A stretch of 64,000 nucleotides of DNA from Pyrinomonadaceae bacterium (GCA_036277115.1 DASUNM010000024.1:186001-250000); one strand, 5' to 3'. Numbered from the stretch's first letter, positions 44,116 to 53,413 are shown. The notes: generated by a model from the letters alone, not told the origin. Numbers and translations: made by a program.

Positions 44116-45063
44116 TCAGGCGCGCGCCGCTTTCCGGCTTTGTTTTTGCTTGTCTTTGGAAGTCGTGGCCGCGTGTTCGCGAAAGTAATCCCGACAAAGT
44201 TGCAGAAACTTCTTCTGGATCGGCGATTCATAACCGCCCACGAGCCGCGCCAGTCCGAGCTGCCAGTTGATTTGCGCGCCTTCGATCCACCAGCGAACCA
44301 AGGTTCCTTTGGCGACTTCGTCGCGCACGGACTGCAGGGGCACAATGCCGACGCCCATGTCTTCCTCAACCATTCGTTTGATGGCGGCCAGCCGGCTTAA
44401 CTCCATCGCGATTTTCGGCGTGACCCCCGCGTGCGCGAAGAATTGATCGATCAGGCGGCGCGTGTTTCCGCCGCGTTCGCCGAGAATTAGCTTCTCGTTC
44501 GCGAGCGCGTACGGGCTGACCACCTTCTGCTTTGCCAGTTTGTGACGCGGCGAAGCGATCGCGACCAGGTAATCTTCGTTGAGCAACTCAGTCTGAACGC
44601 CCCGCGCCTCGACAGGGAGGGAGACAAACGCGGCATCAATCTCTCCGCCCATTAGGCGGTGCACCAGCTCTTCGCTGGTTCCCGAAACGACAGAGGCCTC
44701 CACGGCCGGATGATCGTCTTTCAATCGCTTAAGAATATGTGGCAGTGGATCTCCGCTCACCATTGCCGACGCGCTACCAACGCGCAGACGGCCTTTCTCA
44801 GCGCCAGTGAGCGCCGCCATCTCCTGCAGCGCGGCGTCGTGCTCGCGCAAGATGGTCTGGGCGCGATCGAGCAGCTTCTCGCCCGCTTCAGTCAGGATCA
44901 CTTTGCGCGGCGCGCGGATGAAAAGTCTCACCCCCGTCTCGCGTTCCAGTTGACGTATTTGCATGCTGATCGCGGCCTGGGTGACGTGCACCCGTTCAGC
45001 CGCGGCGGTGAAAGTGCCGGTCTCGGCGATGGCCACAAAGGCCCTCAATTGTCGGATTTCCAT
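44116..45063 (-). CDS. LysR-family transcriptional regulator, 315 aa
   Basis: The N-terminal winged helix-turn-helix is standard ('IRQLRAFVAIAETGTFTAAA', 'HVTQAAISMQIRQLERETG'), followed by a two-lobed periplasmic-binding-like effector domain. The C-terminus is basic. The ATG at 45063 matches the family start MEIRQLRAF; the frame runs 24 codons further upstream without support. It is divergent from the amino-sugar kinase and MurNAc salvage operon, and a TTATT-N5-AATAA dyad overlaps its own -10 region. It probably represses itself and controls the operon in response to a wall-derived ligand; the ligand is inference. Confidence 0.9.
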   Translation of the reverse strand: MEIRQLRAFVAIAETGTFTAAAERVHVTQAAISMQIRQLERETGVRLFIRAPRKVILTEAGEKLLDRAQTILREHDAALQEMAALTGAEKGRLRVGSASAMVSGDPLPHILKRLKDDHPAVEASVVSGTSEELVHRLMGGEIDAAFVSLPVEARGVQTELLNEDYLVAIASPRHKLAKQKVVSPYALANEKLILGERGGNTRRLIDQFFAHAGVTPKIAMELSRLAAIKRMVEEDMGVGIVPLQSVRDEVAKGTLVRWWIEGAQINWQLGLARLVGGYESPIQKKFLQLCRDYFREHAATTSKDKQKQSRKAARA

Positions 45064-45086
45064 GTCCTTTACTGTATCACGCCTGA

Positions 45087-45101
45087 TTATTACACGAATA
45101 A
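45087..45101. promoter_or_regulatory. Candidate LysR operator (TTATT-N5-AATAA)
   Basis: TTATTACACGAATAA is a perfect dyad with a T-N11-A core, the usual LysR target form. It lies in the 87-base gap between the divergent regulator and kinase genes. Confidence 0.55.
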
Positions 45102-45126
45102 AATCTTTTAGTTTCCATGATGGCAA
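45098..45126 (-). promoter_or_regulatory. Candidate promoter of the lysR gene
   Basis: On the minus strand TTGCCA and TTTTAT are 17 bases apart, and the -10 element overlaps the dyad. By eye only. Confidence 0.45.
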
Positions 45127-45150
45127 CTTGCGCATCTAAAATCACAGGAA

Positions 45151-46167
45151 ATGAGCAGCACCCTGCTTGAGCTTAACGTCCGAAAATCTCTGCCCGCCGT
45201 AATTCCACGAGCACAGCGCGCCAAAGGCCTTGTTGTGGGCGTCGATGGTGGTGGCACGGGAACTCGCGCCGTGATCATGGACGAGAAGCAGCGCGTGCTG
45301 GGCCAGGGTGAGTCCGGGCCGTCGAATCCTCTGCGCGTCGGCATTTCGAAAGCGGTGAGTAATGTGCGCGAGGCAATCGATCGCGCCTGCGCTGAGGCGG
45401 CTGTTCATCGCGACGATATCTCGAACGCGACGATTGGATTAGCCGGCGTGCGACGCAAAGATATCCATCAATGCACGCTCGAAAAGTTGAATGAGTGCCT
45501 GAAGGAAATTCGATCCATCGAGCTGCTGCCTGATGGCGAAATCGCTTTGTATGGAGCGACCGACGGCGAACCGGGATTAGTAGTCATCGCCGGCACGGGA
45601 TCAATCTGTTGTGGCCGAAACCGGCAAGGCAAGAAAACATGTGCCGGAGGCTGGGGTCCGATAGTCGGCGATGAAGGCGGCGCTTCGTGGATAGCGCGCA
45701 AGGCTTTGCAGGCGGTTGCGCACGGCGCCGACGGACGCGGTCCGGCCACCGCGGTGACAAACGCAGCCTTAAAATATTTCAGAGTGGAAAATGCTGACGA
45801 CTTATCGACTGCAATCTATTCGCCGACGATGACCAACGATCGTCTGGCGGGCTTTGCGCGCGAAGTCGTGCGCACGGCGCGGTCCGGCGATGCTGTGGCG
45901 CTCGAAATTCTTGAAGAGGCCGGCAGGGAACTGGCCGCAGCCGCGATTGCTGTGATCAAGAAACTGCGAATGGAAAAAGAAGAGTTTCGCGTCGCGTGCG
46001 TGGGCGGAGTTTATGGCGCGGGTGATTTGTTGCTCAGCGCCATGCAACAACAAATCAAGACCGTTGCCAAACGCGCTTACCTGGCGCAGCCCCTATTTCC
46101 GCCGGTGATGGCCGCTGCGCGCATCGCGCACGCGCACCTGCGCGACGAATACGCTCTGGCCGGATAG
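45151..46167 (+). CDS. BadF/BcrA-type amino-sugar kinase (MurNAc or GlcNAc kinase candidate)
   Basis: This is a cytosolic sugar kinase of the BadF/BadG/BcrA/BcrD ATPase fold. Phosphate 1 motif is VVGVDGGGTGTRAVI, phosphate 2 is VIAGTGSICCG, and the GGWGPIVGDEGGASW segment is typical of N-acetylglucosamine and MurNAc (MurK) kinases. Length is 338 aa including a 25-residue N-terminal extension. As first gene of the operon and directly before murQ, a MurNAc-6-phosphate-forming role is likely, as in Tannerella and Clostridium MurK. CAGGAA immediately precedes the ATG. Confidence 0.85.
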   Translation: MSSTLLELNVRKSLPAVIPRAQRAKGLVVGVDGGGTGTRAVIMDEKQRVLGQGESGPSNPLRVGISKAVSNVREAIDRACAEAAVHRDDISNATIGLAGVRRKDIHQCTLEKLNECLKEIRSIELLPDGEIALYGATDGEPGLVVIAGTGSICCGRNRQGKKTCAGGWGPIVGDEGGASWIARKALQAVAHGADGRGPATAVTNAALKYFRVENADDLSTAIYSPTMTNDRLAGFAREVVRTARSGDAVALEILEEAGRELAAAAIAVIKKLRMEKEEFRVACVGGVYGAGDLLLSAMQQQIKTVAKRAYLAQPLFPPVMAAARIAHAHLRDEYALAG

Positions 46168-46173
46168 GCCAGA

Positions 46174-46330
46174 CAGTTTCAAGTTCCAAGTTGGGCCATG
46201 AGGTCGGTACCACCTGCGTCAGCGGGTGGGTCAGTAACTCAACGACGTTGACTTTAGACCCATCCGCTCACGGGGATGGTACTGACATCCGCGCTCTCTA
46301 ACTTGAAACCTGGAACTTGAAACCTGACAC
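46174..46330. repeat. Heptad inverted repeat R7 with element C copy 2 nested in its loop
   Basis: The left arm has GTTTCAA, GTTCCAA, GTTGGGC (46176 on). The right arm has CTTGAAA, CCTGGAA, CTTGAAA, CCTGACA (46302 on). Between them, 46198-46287, is a copy of element C (CATGAGGTCGGTACCACCTG to GGATGGTACTGAC). R7 begins 7 bases after the kinase stop and ends 8 bases before the murQ ATG. Confidence 0.85.
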
Positions 46331-46338
46331 TTTCACCG

Positions 46339-47289
46339 ATGCCCTCCGACAGCTCCGCGACAGTTCCGATCACTGAACAGGAAAATCCGCGCACCGCGAA
46401 TCTTAGTTCGCTTTCATCACTGGACATCGTTGAAGTGATGAACGCAGAGGACGCGCGCGTGGCATCTGCCGTAAACGCCGCTTTGCCCCAGATAGCCGAA
46501 ACGGTGGACAGAATCGTCGAGCGAATGCGAAGCGGCGGACGTTTGTTTTACATCGGAACCGGGACGTCAGGCCGTTTGGGTGTGCTGGATGCAGCCGAAT
46601 GCCCGCCGACGTTCGGTGTCTCGCCAGAACTGGTGCAAGCCATCATCGCCGGCGGATTCGAAGCGTGCTATCGCGCCGTCGAAGCTTCCGAAGATGACGC
46701 CGAAGCGGGCGCGCGTGATTTACAAACGCGCGGCTTTACCAAAGACGACGCGTTAGTCGGAATAGCAGCTTCGGGCCGGACGCCTTACACTGTCGGCGCG
46801 GTTGAGTACGCGCGGGAAATTGGAGCATTCACTGCGGCGATAACCTGTGTCCCGGATTCGGCTATTACAAATGCCGCGGAGATCACGATCGTACCGGTCG
46901 TCGGACCTGAAGTTGTGGCCGGCTCGACGCGCTTGAAAGCCGGCACGGCGCAAAAGATGGTCTTGAACATGCTTTCCACCGCGACGCTAGTGCGACTCGG
47001 CTACGTCACGGGCAATCGCATGACGAATGTACAGACGCGGAACGCAAAGCTACGTGCGCGTGCGGTGAGAATCCTGACGGCTGAAGCCGGCATTGACGCA
47101 GCGTCAGCCAGTAAAGTTCTCGATGCGGCCGAAGGCGATTTGCCGGTGGCGATCGTCATGGCCAAATCGCAGTCCAGTCAGCTTCGTGCGAAGGACGCTC
47201 TCGAAGCCGCTGACGGAGTGATTGCCCGCGCACTCGAATTGATTAGTTCTGAAGCGGGGTCAGAACCGCCTGCGGTAGCGGGCGGTTGA
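46339..47289 (+). CDS. murQ: N-acetylmuramic acid 6-phosphate etherase
   Basis: MurQ cleaves the lactyl ether of MurNAc-6-phosphate, giving GlcNAc-6-phosphate and D-lactate; it is cytosolic. 'TEQENPRTANLSSLSSLDIV' and the SIS-fold core GRLFYIGTGTSGRLGVLDAA followed by ECPPTFGV (with the catalytic Glu) are diagnostic. Length is 316 aa. The last residues (GSEPPAVAGG) and the stop codon come from dispersed element D3. No ribosome site is evident; the heptad element R7 lies just upstream. It is second in the salvage operon. Confidence 0.96.
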   Translation: MPSDSSATVPITEQENPRTANLSSLSSLDIVEVMNAEDARVASAVNAALPQIAETVDRIVERMRSGGRLFYIGTGTSGRLGVLDAAECPPTFGVSPELVQAIIAGGFEACYRAVEASEDDAEAGARDLQTRGFTKDDALVGIAASGRTPYTVGAVEYAREIGAFTAAITCVPDSAITNAAEITIVPVVGPEVVAGSTRLKAGTAQKMVLNMLSTATLVRLGYVTGNRMTNVQTRNAKLRARAVRILTAEAGIDAASASKVLDAAEGDLPVAIVMAKSQSSQLRAKDALEAADGVIARALELISSEAGSEPPAVAGG

Positions 47290-47391
47290 TCGTTGCTGGT
47301 GAACGCTACCTGCGATTAGATTTAACCGCCCGCTAACGGCCACCCCACGCGAGATGCTCGCGCGGGGACCCCGGTGACAGGCGGTTCCGAC
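47258..47391. repeat. Dispersed element D, copy 3, with a nested palindrome
   Basis: GGTCAGAACCGCCTGCGGTA GCGGGCGGTT is mirrored by AACCGCCCGCTA and CAGGCGGTTCCGAC at the right. The right arm is split by about 42 bases holding the palindrome CCCCACGCGAGATGCTCGCG CGGGG. The left arm encodes the MurQ tail and stop. Confidence 0.8.
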
Positions 47392-47410
47392 AATATCTGC
47401 CGAACCGAGC

Positions 47411-48952
47411 ATGAAAGCTCTCGATCTCGCAATCATCTTTGGCTACCTAATCGGTATCGTCCTGTTTGGGGCGTGGTTTGGACGCAAACAGAAGACGACT
47501 CGCGATTATTTTCTCGGCGATCGATCCGTGCCCTGGTGGGCGGTAGCGTTCTCGATCGTCGCTACCGAAACTTCCACGATCACCTTCATCTCGGTTCCGG
47601 GCATCGCCTTCTCGCGCGGTGGCAACTACCAGTTTCTGCAACTAGTTTTCGGCTACATGTTGGGTCGCATCGTGATCGCGATCCTTTTTATCCCTTCGTA
47701 CTTTCGCGGCGAGCTGATGACGGTTTATCAACTGCTCGATCGACGGTTCGGCGGAAAGATCAAGATGCTGGCGGCGTCGCTGTTTGTGGTGATGCGAAAC
47801 ATCGCCGACGGGATTCGTCTGTTGTTGACGGCGATCGTCCTCGCCGCCGTCTACACGTCATTTCAACCGACGGCTAACGCAGAAACGATTGTGGTCGCAT
47901 CCATAATTCTGATCGGCGTGGCGATGATTGTCTTCACCTATTTCGGTGGGATGGAAGCGGTCATCTGGGTCGAGGTCGTGCAACTGGGAATTTACATCGT
48001 GGGCGCGCTGGCCGCGGCAATCATTCTCACGCAATCGATCGAAGGGGGATTGTCCGGGGCGCTCGCGCTCGGCTCGCAATTCAACAAGTTTTCGCTGTTC
48101 GATTTTTCATTCGACATGACGAAGACCTTCACGTTCTGGGCGGGCTTAATCGGTGGATGTTTTCTGACGATGAGTACCCATGGGACCGATCAGTATCTCG
48201 TGCAGCGCTATCTCTGCACTGATCGGCCGCGGCGCGCGGCGACGGCGCTGCTCACCAGCGGGGCGATCGTGCTCGCCCAGTTCATCGGATTTCTTTTCAT
48301 CGGCGTGCTGCTGTTTGCTTTTTATCATCCACACACCGATCCCGGTTACGCCACCGCAGCCTCGACCGCGTATCCGTTCACCGGCGGCGATCGAGTTTTC
48401 CCGGACTTCATCACGCGCCACTTGCCGACCGGATTGTCGGGGCTGGTCGTGGCGGCAATCTTCGCGGCCGCTATGTCATCTTCGTTGAACTCGATCGCCG
48501 CCACGACGGTTAACGATCTTTACCGGCCGTTTCGACAAAAACTCAGCGACACGCATTATTTGAAAGTCTCGCACTGGCTGACGCTGCTCTGGGGAGTTGT
48601 CCAAATTGGCGTAGCGTTGCTGGTGCGTAATCAAAATCGATCGGCGCTGGATCAAGCGCTGTCAGTGGCATCGCTCATCAATGGGCCGGTGTTGGGTGTG
48701 TTTCTCGTCGGCGTGTTCCTGAAACGCGTCAGCGAACCACCCGCGCTTATCGGCATGGTAACGAGCATGGCCGCCATGATCTACATCCGGTTCGCGACGG
48801 GCATCGCGTGGACGTGGTATGTCTTTATCGGCAGTCTCATTACGCTGGTCGCAGCCTGGCTGGCAAGTTTCGCATTTGCAGCCGCGCCCGCGAGTCGCAG
48901 CCAGCAGCTCGCGGTTTCGCCCACCGAGGGGCTGGAAGAAATTTCAGAATAG
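47411..48952 (+). CDS. Sodium:solute symporter (SSS family), MurNAc/amino-sugar uptake candidate
   Basis: An inner-membrane symporter of 513 aa with about 13-14 hydrophobic segments. 'KKTTRDYFLGDRSVPWWAVA' near the N-terminus and the FTYFGGMEAVIWVE region match the SSS family of sodium-driven sugar and acid importers. The two-gene context, after the kinase and murQ and before nagZ, fits uptake of unphosphorylated MurNAc, as proposed for the sodium symporter MurT of Tannerella. There is no PTS MurNAc transporter in the window. Substrate assignment is inference from context. Confidence 0.85.
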   Translation: MKALDLAIIFGYLIGIVLFGAWFGRKQKTTRDYFLGDRSVPWWAVAFSIVATETSTITFISVPGIAFSRGGNYQFLQLVFGYMLGRIVIAILFIPSYFRGELMTVYQLLDRRFGGKIKMLAASLFVVMRNIADGIRLLLTAIVLAAVYTSFQPTANAETIVVASIILIGVAMIVFTYFGGMEAVIWVEVVQLGIYIVGALAAAIILTQSIEGGLSGALALGSQFNKFSLFDFSFDMTKTFTFWAGLIGGCFLTMSTHGTDQYLVQRYLCTDRPRRAATALLTSGAIVLAQFIGFLFIGVLLFAFYHPHTDPGYATAASTAYPFTGGDRVFPDFITRHLPTGLSGLVVAAIFAAAMSSSLNSIAATTVNDLYRPFRQKLSDTHYLKVSHWLTLLWGVVQIGVALLVRNQNRSALDQALSVASLINGPVLGVFLVGVFLKRVSEPPALIGMVTSMAAMIYIRFATGIAWTWYVFIGSLITLVAAWLASFAFAAAPASRSQQLAVSPTEGLEEISE

Positions 48953-48964
48953 GATTCGCTCTTC

Positions 48965-50893
48965 ATGATCAAATTGAAACGATTACCAACCAAGCCGGGA
49001 CGACTTGCGATTTTCCTTATCGTTGCTTTCCTGCTGGTACCGCTGCCACGAAGTTTTGCAGAGTCTGTTTCCGTTACGCGCGACGTTGCGGCAACGCCGG
49101 CCGCGGACAAGACGCCGGTCAAGCCTTACACGCGACGGCCATCGAAGGACGCGCTGAAGTGGGCCGACAAACAACTCAAGCAGATGTCGCTCGAGCAGAA
49201 GGTTGGACAGTTGATTTCAGTCGGCGTTAACGCCACGTTTCTGAATCAGGACAGCGCAGCTTTTAATGCGCTGCGTCATCAAATTGTTGATAACCACGTC
49301 GGCGGAATCATCCTGTTTCGCGGGCCGGTTTACGAATCGGTGGTCCTGGTGAATCGGATGCAGGAACTTGCGAAGTATCCGCTCTTAATTTCCGCGGATC
49401 TTGAAGCCGGCGCAGGCATGCGGTTCGACGACACCATAAATTTCCCCTGGGCGATGGCCACCGCGGCGACGGGAAATCCTGAATACGCGCGGCGAGCGGG
49501 CGATGTGACCGCGAGGGAAGCACGTGCGCTCGGGGTCTACCACGTCTACGCGCCGGTCGCGGACGTTAATAACAACGCGGCGAACCCGGTAATCAACGTC
49601 CGGTCGTACGGCGAAGATCCCGCTGCCGTCGGGCGATTCGTCGCTGCCTTTGTTGAAGGCGTGCAGAATGCGGGTGTGATCGCGACCGCTAAGCATTTTC
49701 CCGGACACGGTGATACCGCGGTCGATTCGCATCGCGGACTGCCTGAAATTGACGTGACACGCGAGCGGCTGAACAGCGTCGAACTCGTGCCCTTCCGCGC
49801 GGCTGTTAACGCCGGTGTGGGTTCGGTGATGGATGGCCACATCGCTTTGCCGAAAATCGATCCGACCGTGATCACACCTTTGCCGCGTGACCGGAAAGTC
49901 GGACCTATCGATACGGACGAAGCCGGCGAAATCGTGATTGAAAAAGGCACGATGCCGACAACTCTTTCGCCGAAGATCAATGCGATACTCCGCGACGATC
50001 TTCAATTCGATGGTTTGATCGTGACCGACGCGATGAGCATGAGCGGTCTAACGCTGTACTTCACCCAGGAAGAAGCGTCCGTGCGCGCGCTCGAGGCCGG
50101 CGCCGATCAACTTTTGAAGCCCGCCGATGCCGACGCTGCTTTTCGCGGGGTAATTGCGGCGGTGAAGAATGGCCGCTTAACTGAGCAACGTATTGAAAAA
50201 TCCGCGCGCAAGATTCTCGCCGCCAAGTACGACCTCGGGTTGGTGAAACAGCGAATTACGCCGATCGACGAAATAGACCGGATCGTTTCTGCAAGACCGG
50301 CGGGCTTGCTCGCCGAGGAAATTGCGCGACATGCGGTAACCCTGGTGCGTAATGATGCGGGACTACTGCCGCTGAAACTGACGCCGGCTTCGAAGGTCCT
50401 CAATCTTGCTATCACAAACGGCGACGATCGTCTTTGGATCACTCAGACGTTCAACGGAACCATGAGTCGTGGCGGGGTCAAGCTTGAGACGATCGTCCTC
50501 GACGATCGGTCGTCGGAATCCGAAGTTAAGAAAGCCGTGGATGCGGCGGGGCGCGCAGACGTTGTGCTTGTTTCGATGTATGGCCGCGTACGCTCAGGCC
50601 AGGCGCGCAGCGTGGCGCTACCCGAGCCCGGCGCGAAAGCACTGAATACCTTGATCGATCGGCGCAAGCCCCTGGTGGGGATCAGCTTTGGCAATCCATA
50701 CCTGCTGATGAATTTCCCGAAACTGCAAACGTATCTCGTCGTCTACGGCGATATGCCGAGCTTGCAGAAGGCCACTGCTGAAGCATTGCTTGGGAAGAAC
50801 AACATTAGCGGCCGTTTGCCGATTTCGCTTCCGGGTCTGTATCCTCTCGGCGCTGGAATCCAGTTGAAGGCTAATTCCGCTCAGTCTCAATAA
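48965..50893 (+). CDS. nagZ: GH3 beta-N-acetylglucosaminidase, NagZ type, exported
   Basis: The enzyme cuts GlcNAc from wall fragments (GlcNAc-MurNAc). KHFPGHGDTAVDSHRGLPEI (about 242-261) is the NagZ His-Asp loop, and Asp355 (IVTDAMSMSG) is the nucleophile. Unlike the short cytosolic NagZ, it is 642 aa with a signal peptide (LAIFLIVAFLLVPLPRSFA) and a C-terminal second domain, as in Bacillus NagZ. It lies 12 bases after the symporter and its stop overlaps the next start (TAATG), consistent with one operon. Confidence 0.93.
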   Translation: MIKLKRLPTKPGRLAIFLIVAFLLVPLPRSFAESVSVTRDVAATPAADKTPVKPYTRRPSKDALKWADKQLKQMSLEQKVGQLISVGVNATFLNQDSAAFNALRHQIVDNHVGGIILFRGPVYESVVLVNRMQELAKYPLLISADLEAGAGMRFDDTINFPWAMATAATGNPEYARRAGDVTAREARALGVYHVYAPVADVNNNAANPVINVRSYGEDPAAVGRFVAAFVEGVQNAGVIATAKHFPGHGDTAVDSHRGLPEIDVTRERLNSVELVPFRAAVNAGVGSVMDGHIALPKIDPTVITPLPRDRKVGPIDTDEAGEIVIEKGTMPTTLSPKINAILRDDLQFDGLIVTDAMSMSGLTLYFTQEEASVRALEAGADQLLKPADADAAFRGVIAAVKNGRLTEQRIEKSARKILAAKYDLGLVKQRITPIDEIDRIVSARPAGLLAEEIARHAVTLVRNDAGLLPLKLTPASKVLNLAITNGDDRLWITQTFNGTMSRGGVKLETIVLDDRSSESEVKKAVDAAGRADVVLVSMYGRVRSGQARSVALPEPGAKALNTLIDRRKPLVGISFGNPYLLMNFPKLQTYLVVYGDMPSLQKATAEALLGKNNISGRLPISLPGLYPLGAGIQLKANSAQSQ

Positions 50894-53337
50894 TGATCGC
50901 TCGACATTCGAAACTGGCCATCGCGCTGGCGTTGCTGCTGGCGCGCTCGATCTCAGCCCAGCCTCCCAGCGGACCTGCCGTCGCAGGTGTCGCCACCGAT
51001 CGTTTGGCGCGAATCGACGCGGTCGTCGCGGAATCAATCAAAAATAAAGAACTGCCCGGAGCTGTTGTAGTGGCAAGCCATCGCGGACGCGTCGTTTGGC
51101 GTAAAGCGTACGGTTCGCGTGCCGTCGAGCCGCAACGCGAAGCGATGACGACGGACACGATGTTCGATCTCGCGAGTCTCACGAAAGTCGTCGCCACTGC
51201 GACCAGCATCATGATTCTCGTTGAGCGCGGCGAAGTGCGTCTGAGCGACCCGGCCGTTAAGTTCATTCCGGAAATGAGAGGCGGAGGCCGCGACGCTATC
51301 ACGATCGCGCAACTGCTGACACACGTGAGCGGCTTTCAACCTGATTTCGATCTGCGCGAGCGTTGGACGGGGTACGACGAAGCGATGAAGCGACTTCAGC
51401 GCGAGCCGTTGCGCAGTACACCCGGCACACGTTTCGTTTACAGCGACATCGGCTACATCGCGCTGGGCGAAGTTGTCCGGCGCGTCAGTGGACAAACTCT
51501 GGATGAGTTTGCGCGGCGAAATATTTTCGTTCCGTTGGGGATGCGAGACACGGGTTTCAATCCTTCCACGAGTTCGCGCATCGCGCCCACCGAAAAACGT
51601 CGCGGCCAAATGAACTATCTCGGCGACAGCGGCGCGGACGCAGGCACCGAAGGCGAGAAGTGGTTGCGCGGCCAGGTTCACGATCCGACTTCATTTCGCA
51701 TGGCGGGCGTTGCGGGCCACGCGGGACTCTTTTCGACTGCCGACGATCTCGCGATTTACTGTCAGATGATCCTCAATGGCGGCAGTTATCGCGGCGTGCG
51801 AATTCTGAGCCCGATGGCTGTTGCCACGATGACTCGCCCGCACGCAGTCAGTGAAACCGGTGCAGCGCGCGGCTTGGGTTGGGATTTTGCGAGTTCATTC
51901 TCAGTCAACAAGGGCGACCTGTTTCCGCTCGGCTCGTTCGGTCATACCGGATTCACGGGAACGTCGCTGTGGATCGACCCCGCGAGTGACACGTTCGTCG
52001 TCTTTCTCAGCAACCGAGTGCATCCTGACGGCAAGGGGGACGTGGCTTCGCTGCGTGGACGCGTCGCATCGATCGTTGCCGGCGCGATAACCGACGCCAC
52101 AGTCGCCAAAGCGCGCGCGCAAGCCGGCGACGCGTCAGCTGAATTGCTGACGAGTCTCGCGCGCTTGAACACCCCTCGGCCCGCGCCTGCGATAGTGCCG
52201 GACGCTCAGGTACTCACGGGCATCGATGTGTTGGAGCGGGACGGCTTCAAGCAACTATCCGGAATGAAAATCGGTTTGATTACAAACCACACCGGTCGAA
52301 ATCGCGCGGGCCGTTCGACAATTGATGTTCTGTTCAAAGCACCGGGCGTTAAGCTCGTCGCGCTGTTTTCTCCTGAGCATGGCATTCGCGGCCTGTTGGA
52401 TGAAAACAAGATTTCCGACGGGAAAGACGAGCAGACAGGCCTGCCGATTTATTCTCTGTATGGCGAGTCACGACGGCCGAAACCAGAGCACTTGAAAGAT
52501 CTCGACGCGCTCGTTTTCGACATTCAGGATGTCGGGGCGCGTTTCTACACTTACATTTCGACACTTGGCTACGCGATGGAAGAAGCGGCCAAAGTGAAGT
52601 TGCCGGTCTACGTTCTCGATCGCGCTAATCCCATCAATGGTCTGGACGTCGAGGGGCCAATCGCTGACAGCGACAAGTTTTCATTTGTGGTGTATCACGC
52701 CCTTCCGGTGCGTCACGGAATGACAGTTGGCGAACTCGCGCGCCTCTTCAATGAACAGCGAAAGATCGGCGCAGACGTGCGGGTGATCAAGATGGAAAAT
52801 TGGCGGCGTACGATGTGGTTCGATTCGACGAACCTGACGTGGGTCAATCCCTCGCCAAACATGCGCAGCCTGACCCAGGCGACTTTGTATCCCGGCGTCG
52901 GCCTGCTGGAAACGACGAATGTCTCCGTGGGGCGGGGAACTGACACGCCCTTCGAAGTGCTGGGAGCGCCGTGGCTCGACGGACAGCCGCTCGCGAATTA
53001 TCTCAACGCGCGGCAGATTGCGGGCGTAAGGTTCGTGCCCGTCCGCTTCACGCCCAAGTCTTCGGTGCACAAAGATCAGGAGTGCGGCGGCATCAACATC
53101 ATCGCCACCGATCGAACCCGGCTTCAGTCCGTGTCAATGGGCATTGAACTCGCGGCCGCGCTGCGTCATTTGCACCCGTCAGACTGGCAAATCGACAAAT
53201 TCAACCGGCTGCTGGCGAATGGCGACATCTTCGAAAGAGTGAAGCGGGGCGATCCCCCCGATTCAATCATCCGCTCGTGGGCGACACCTCTGGACCAGTT
53301 CAAGCTGGCGAGAGCGCGCGTGCTCTTGTACGAATAA
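50893..53337 (+). CDS. Serine beta-lactamase-fold / NamZ exo-muramidase fusion, 814 aa
   Basis: A signal peptide is followed by an AmpC/PBP4-like serine hydrolase (about 30-430) with Ser95-x-x-Lys98 (ASLTKVV), YSD (FVYSDIGYIALGE) and HTG (FGHTGFTGTSL) motifs. From about 441 the second domain is DUF1343/NamZ, an exo-beta-N-acetylmuramidase ('GLITNHTGRNRAGRSTIDVL', FSPEHGIRG, 'FDIQDVGARFYTYISTLGYA'). In Bacillus subtilis the corresponding AmiE (YbbE) and NamZ (YbbC) are separate genes beside nagZ and murQ. Here one chain would remove peptides and then MurNAc. It ends the operon. The amidase assignment is by analogy. Confidence 0.9.
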   Translation: MIARHSKLAIALALLLARSISAQPPSGPAVAGVATDRLARIDAVVAESIKNKELPGAVVVASHRGRVVWRKAYGSRAVEPQREAMTTDTMFDLASLTKVVATATSIMILVERGEVRLSDPAVKFIPEMRGGGRDAITIAQLLTHVSGFQPDFDLRERWTGYDEAMKRLQREPLRSTPGTRFVYSDIGYIALGEVVRRVSGQTLDEFARRNIFVPLGMRDTGFNPSTSSRIAPTEKRRGQMNYLGDSGADAGTEGEKWLRGQVHDPTSFRMAGVAGHAGLFSTADDLAIYCQMILNGGSYRGVRILSPMAVATMTRPHAVSETGAARGLGWDFASSFSVNKGDLFPLGSFGHTGFTGTSLWIDPASDTFVVFLSNRVHPDGKGDVASLRGRVASIVAGAITDATVAKARAQAGDASAELLTSLARLNTPRPAPAIVPDAQVLTGIDVLERDGFKQLSGMKIGLITNHTGRNRAGRSTIDVLFKAPGVKLVALFSPEHGIRGLLDENKISDGKDEQTGLPIYSLYGESRRPKPEHLKDLDALVFDIQDVGARFYTYISTLGYAMEEAAKVKLPVYVLDRANPINGLDVEGPIADSDKFSFVVYHALPVRHGMTVGELARLFNEQRKIGADVRVIKMENWRRTMWFDSTNLTWVNPSPNMRSLTQATLYPGVGLLETTNVSVGRGTDTPFEVLGAPWLDGQPLANYLNARQIAGVRFVPVRFTPKSSVHKDQECGGINIIATDRTRLQSVSMGIELAAALRHLHPSDWQIDKFNRLLANGDIFERVKRGDPPDSIIRSWATPLDQFKLARARVLLYE

Positions 53338-53413
53338 CCCTGGTGACTTATCCTTCCGCATCGATTTACCAGTCGGAGAACTTTCCGCTCGATCTGACCA
53401 GGAGGACGTTTCA

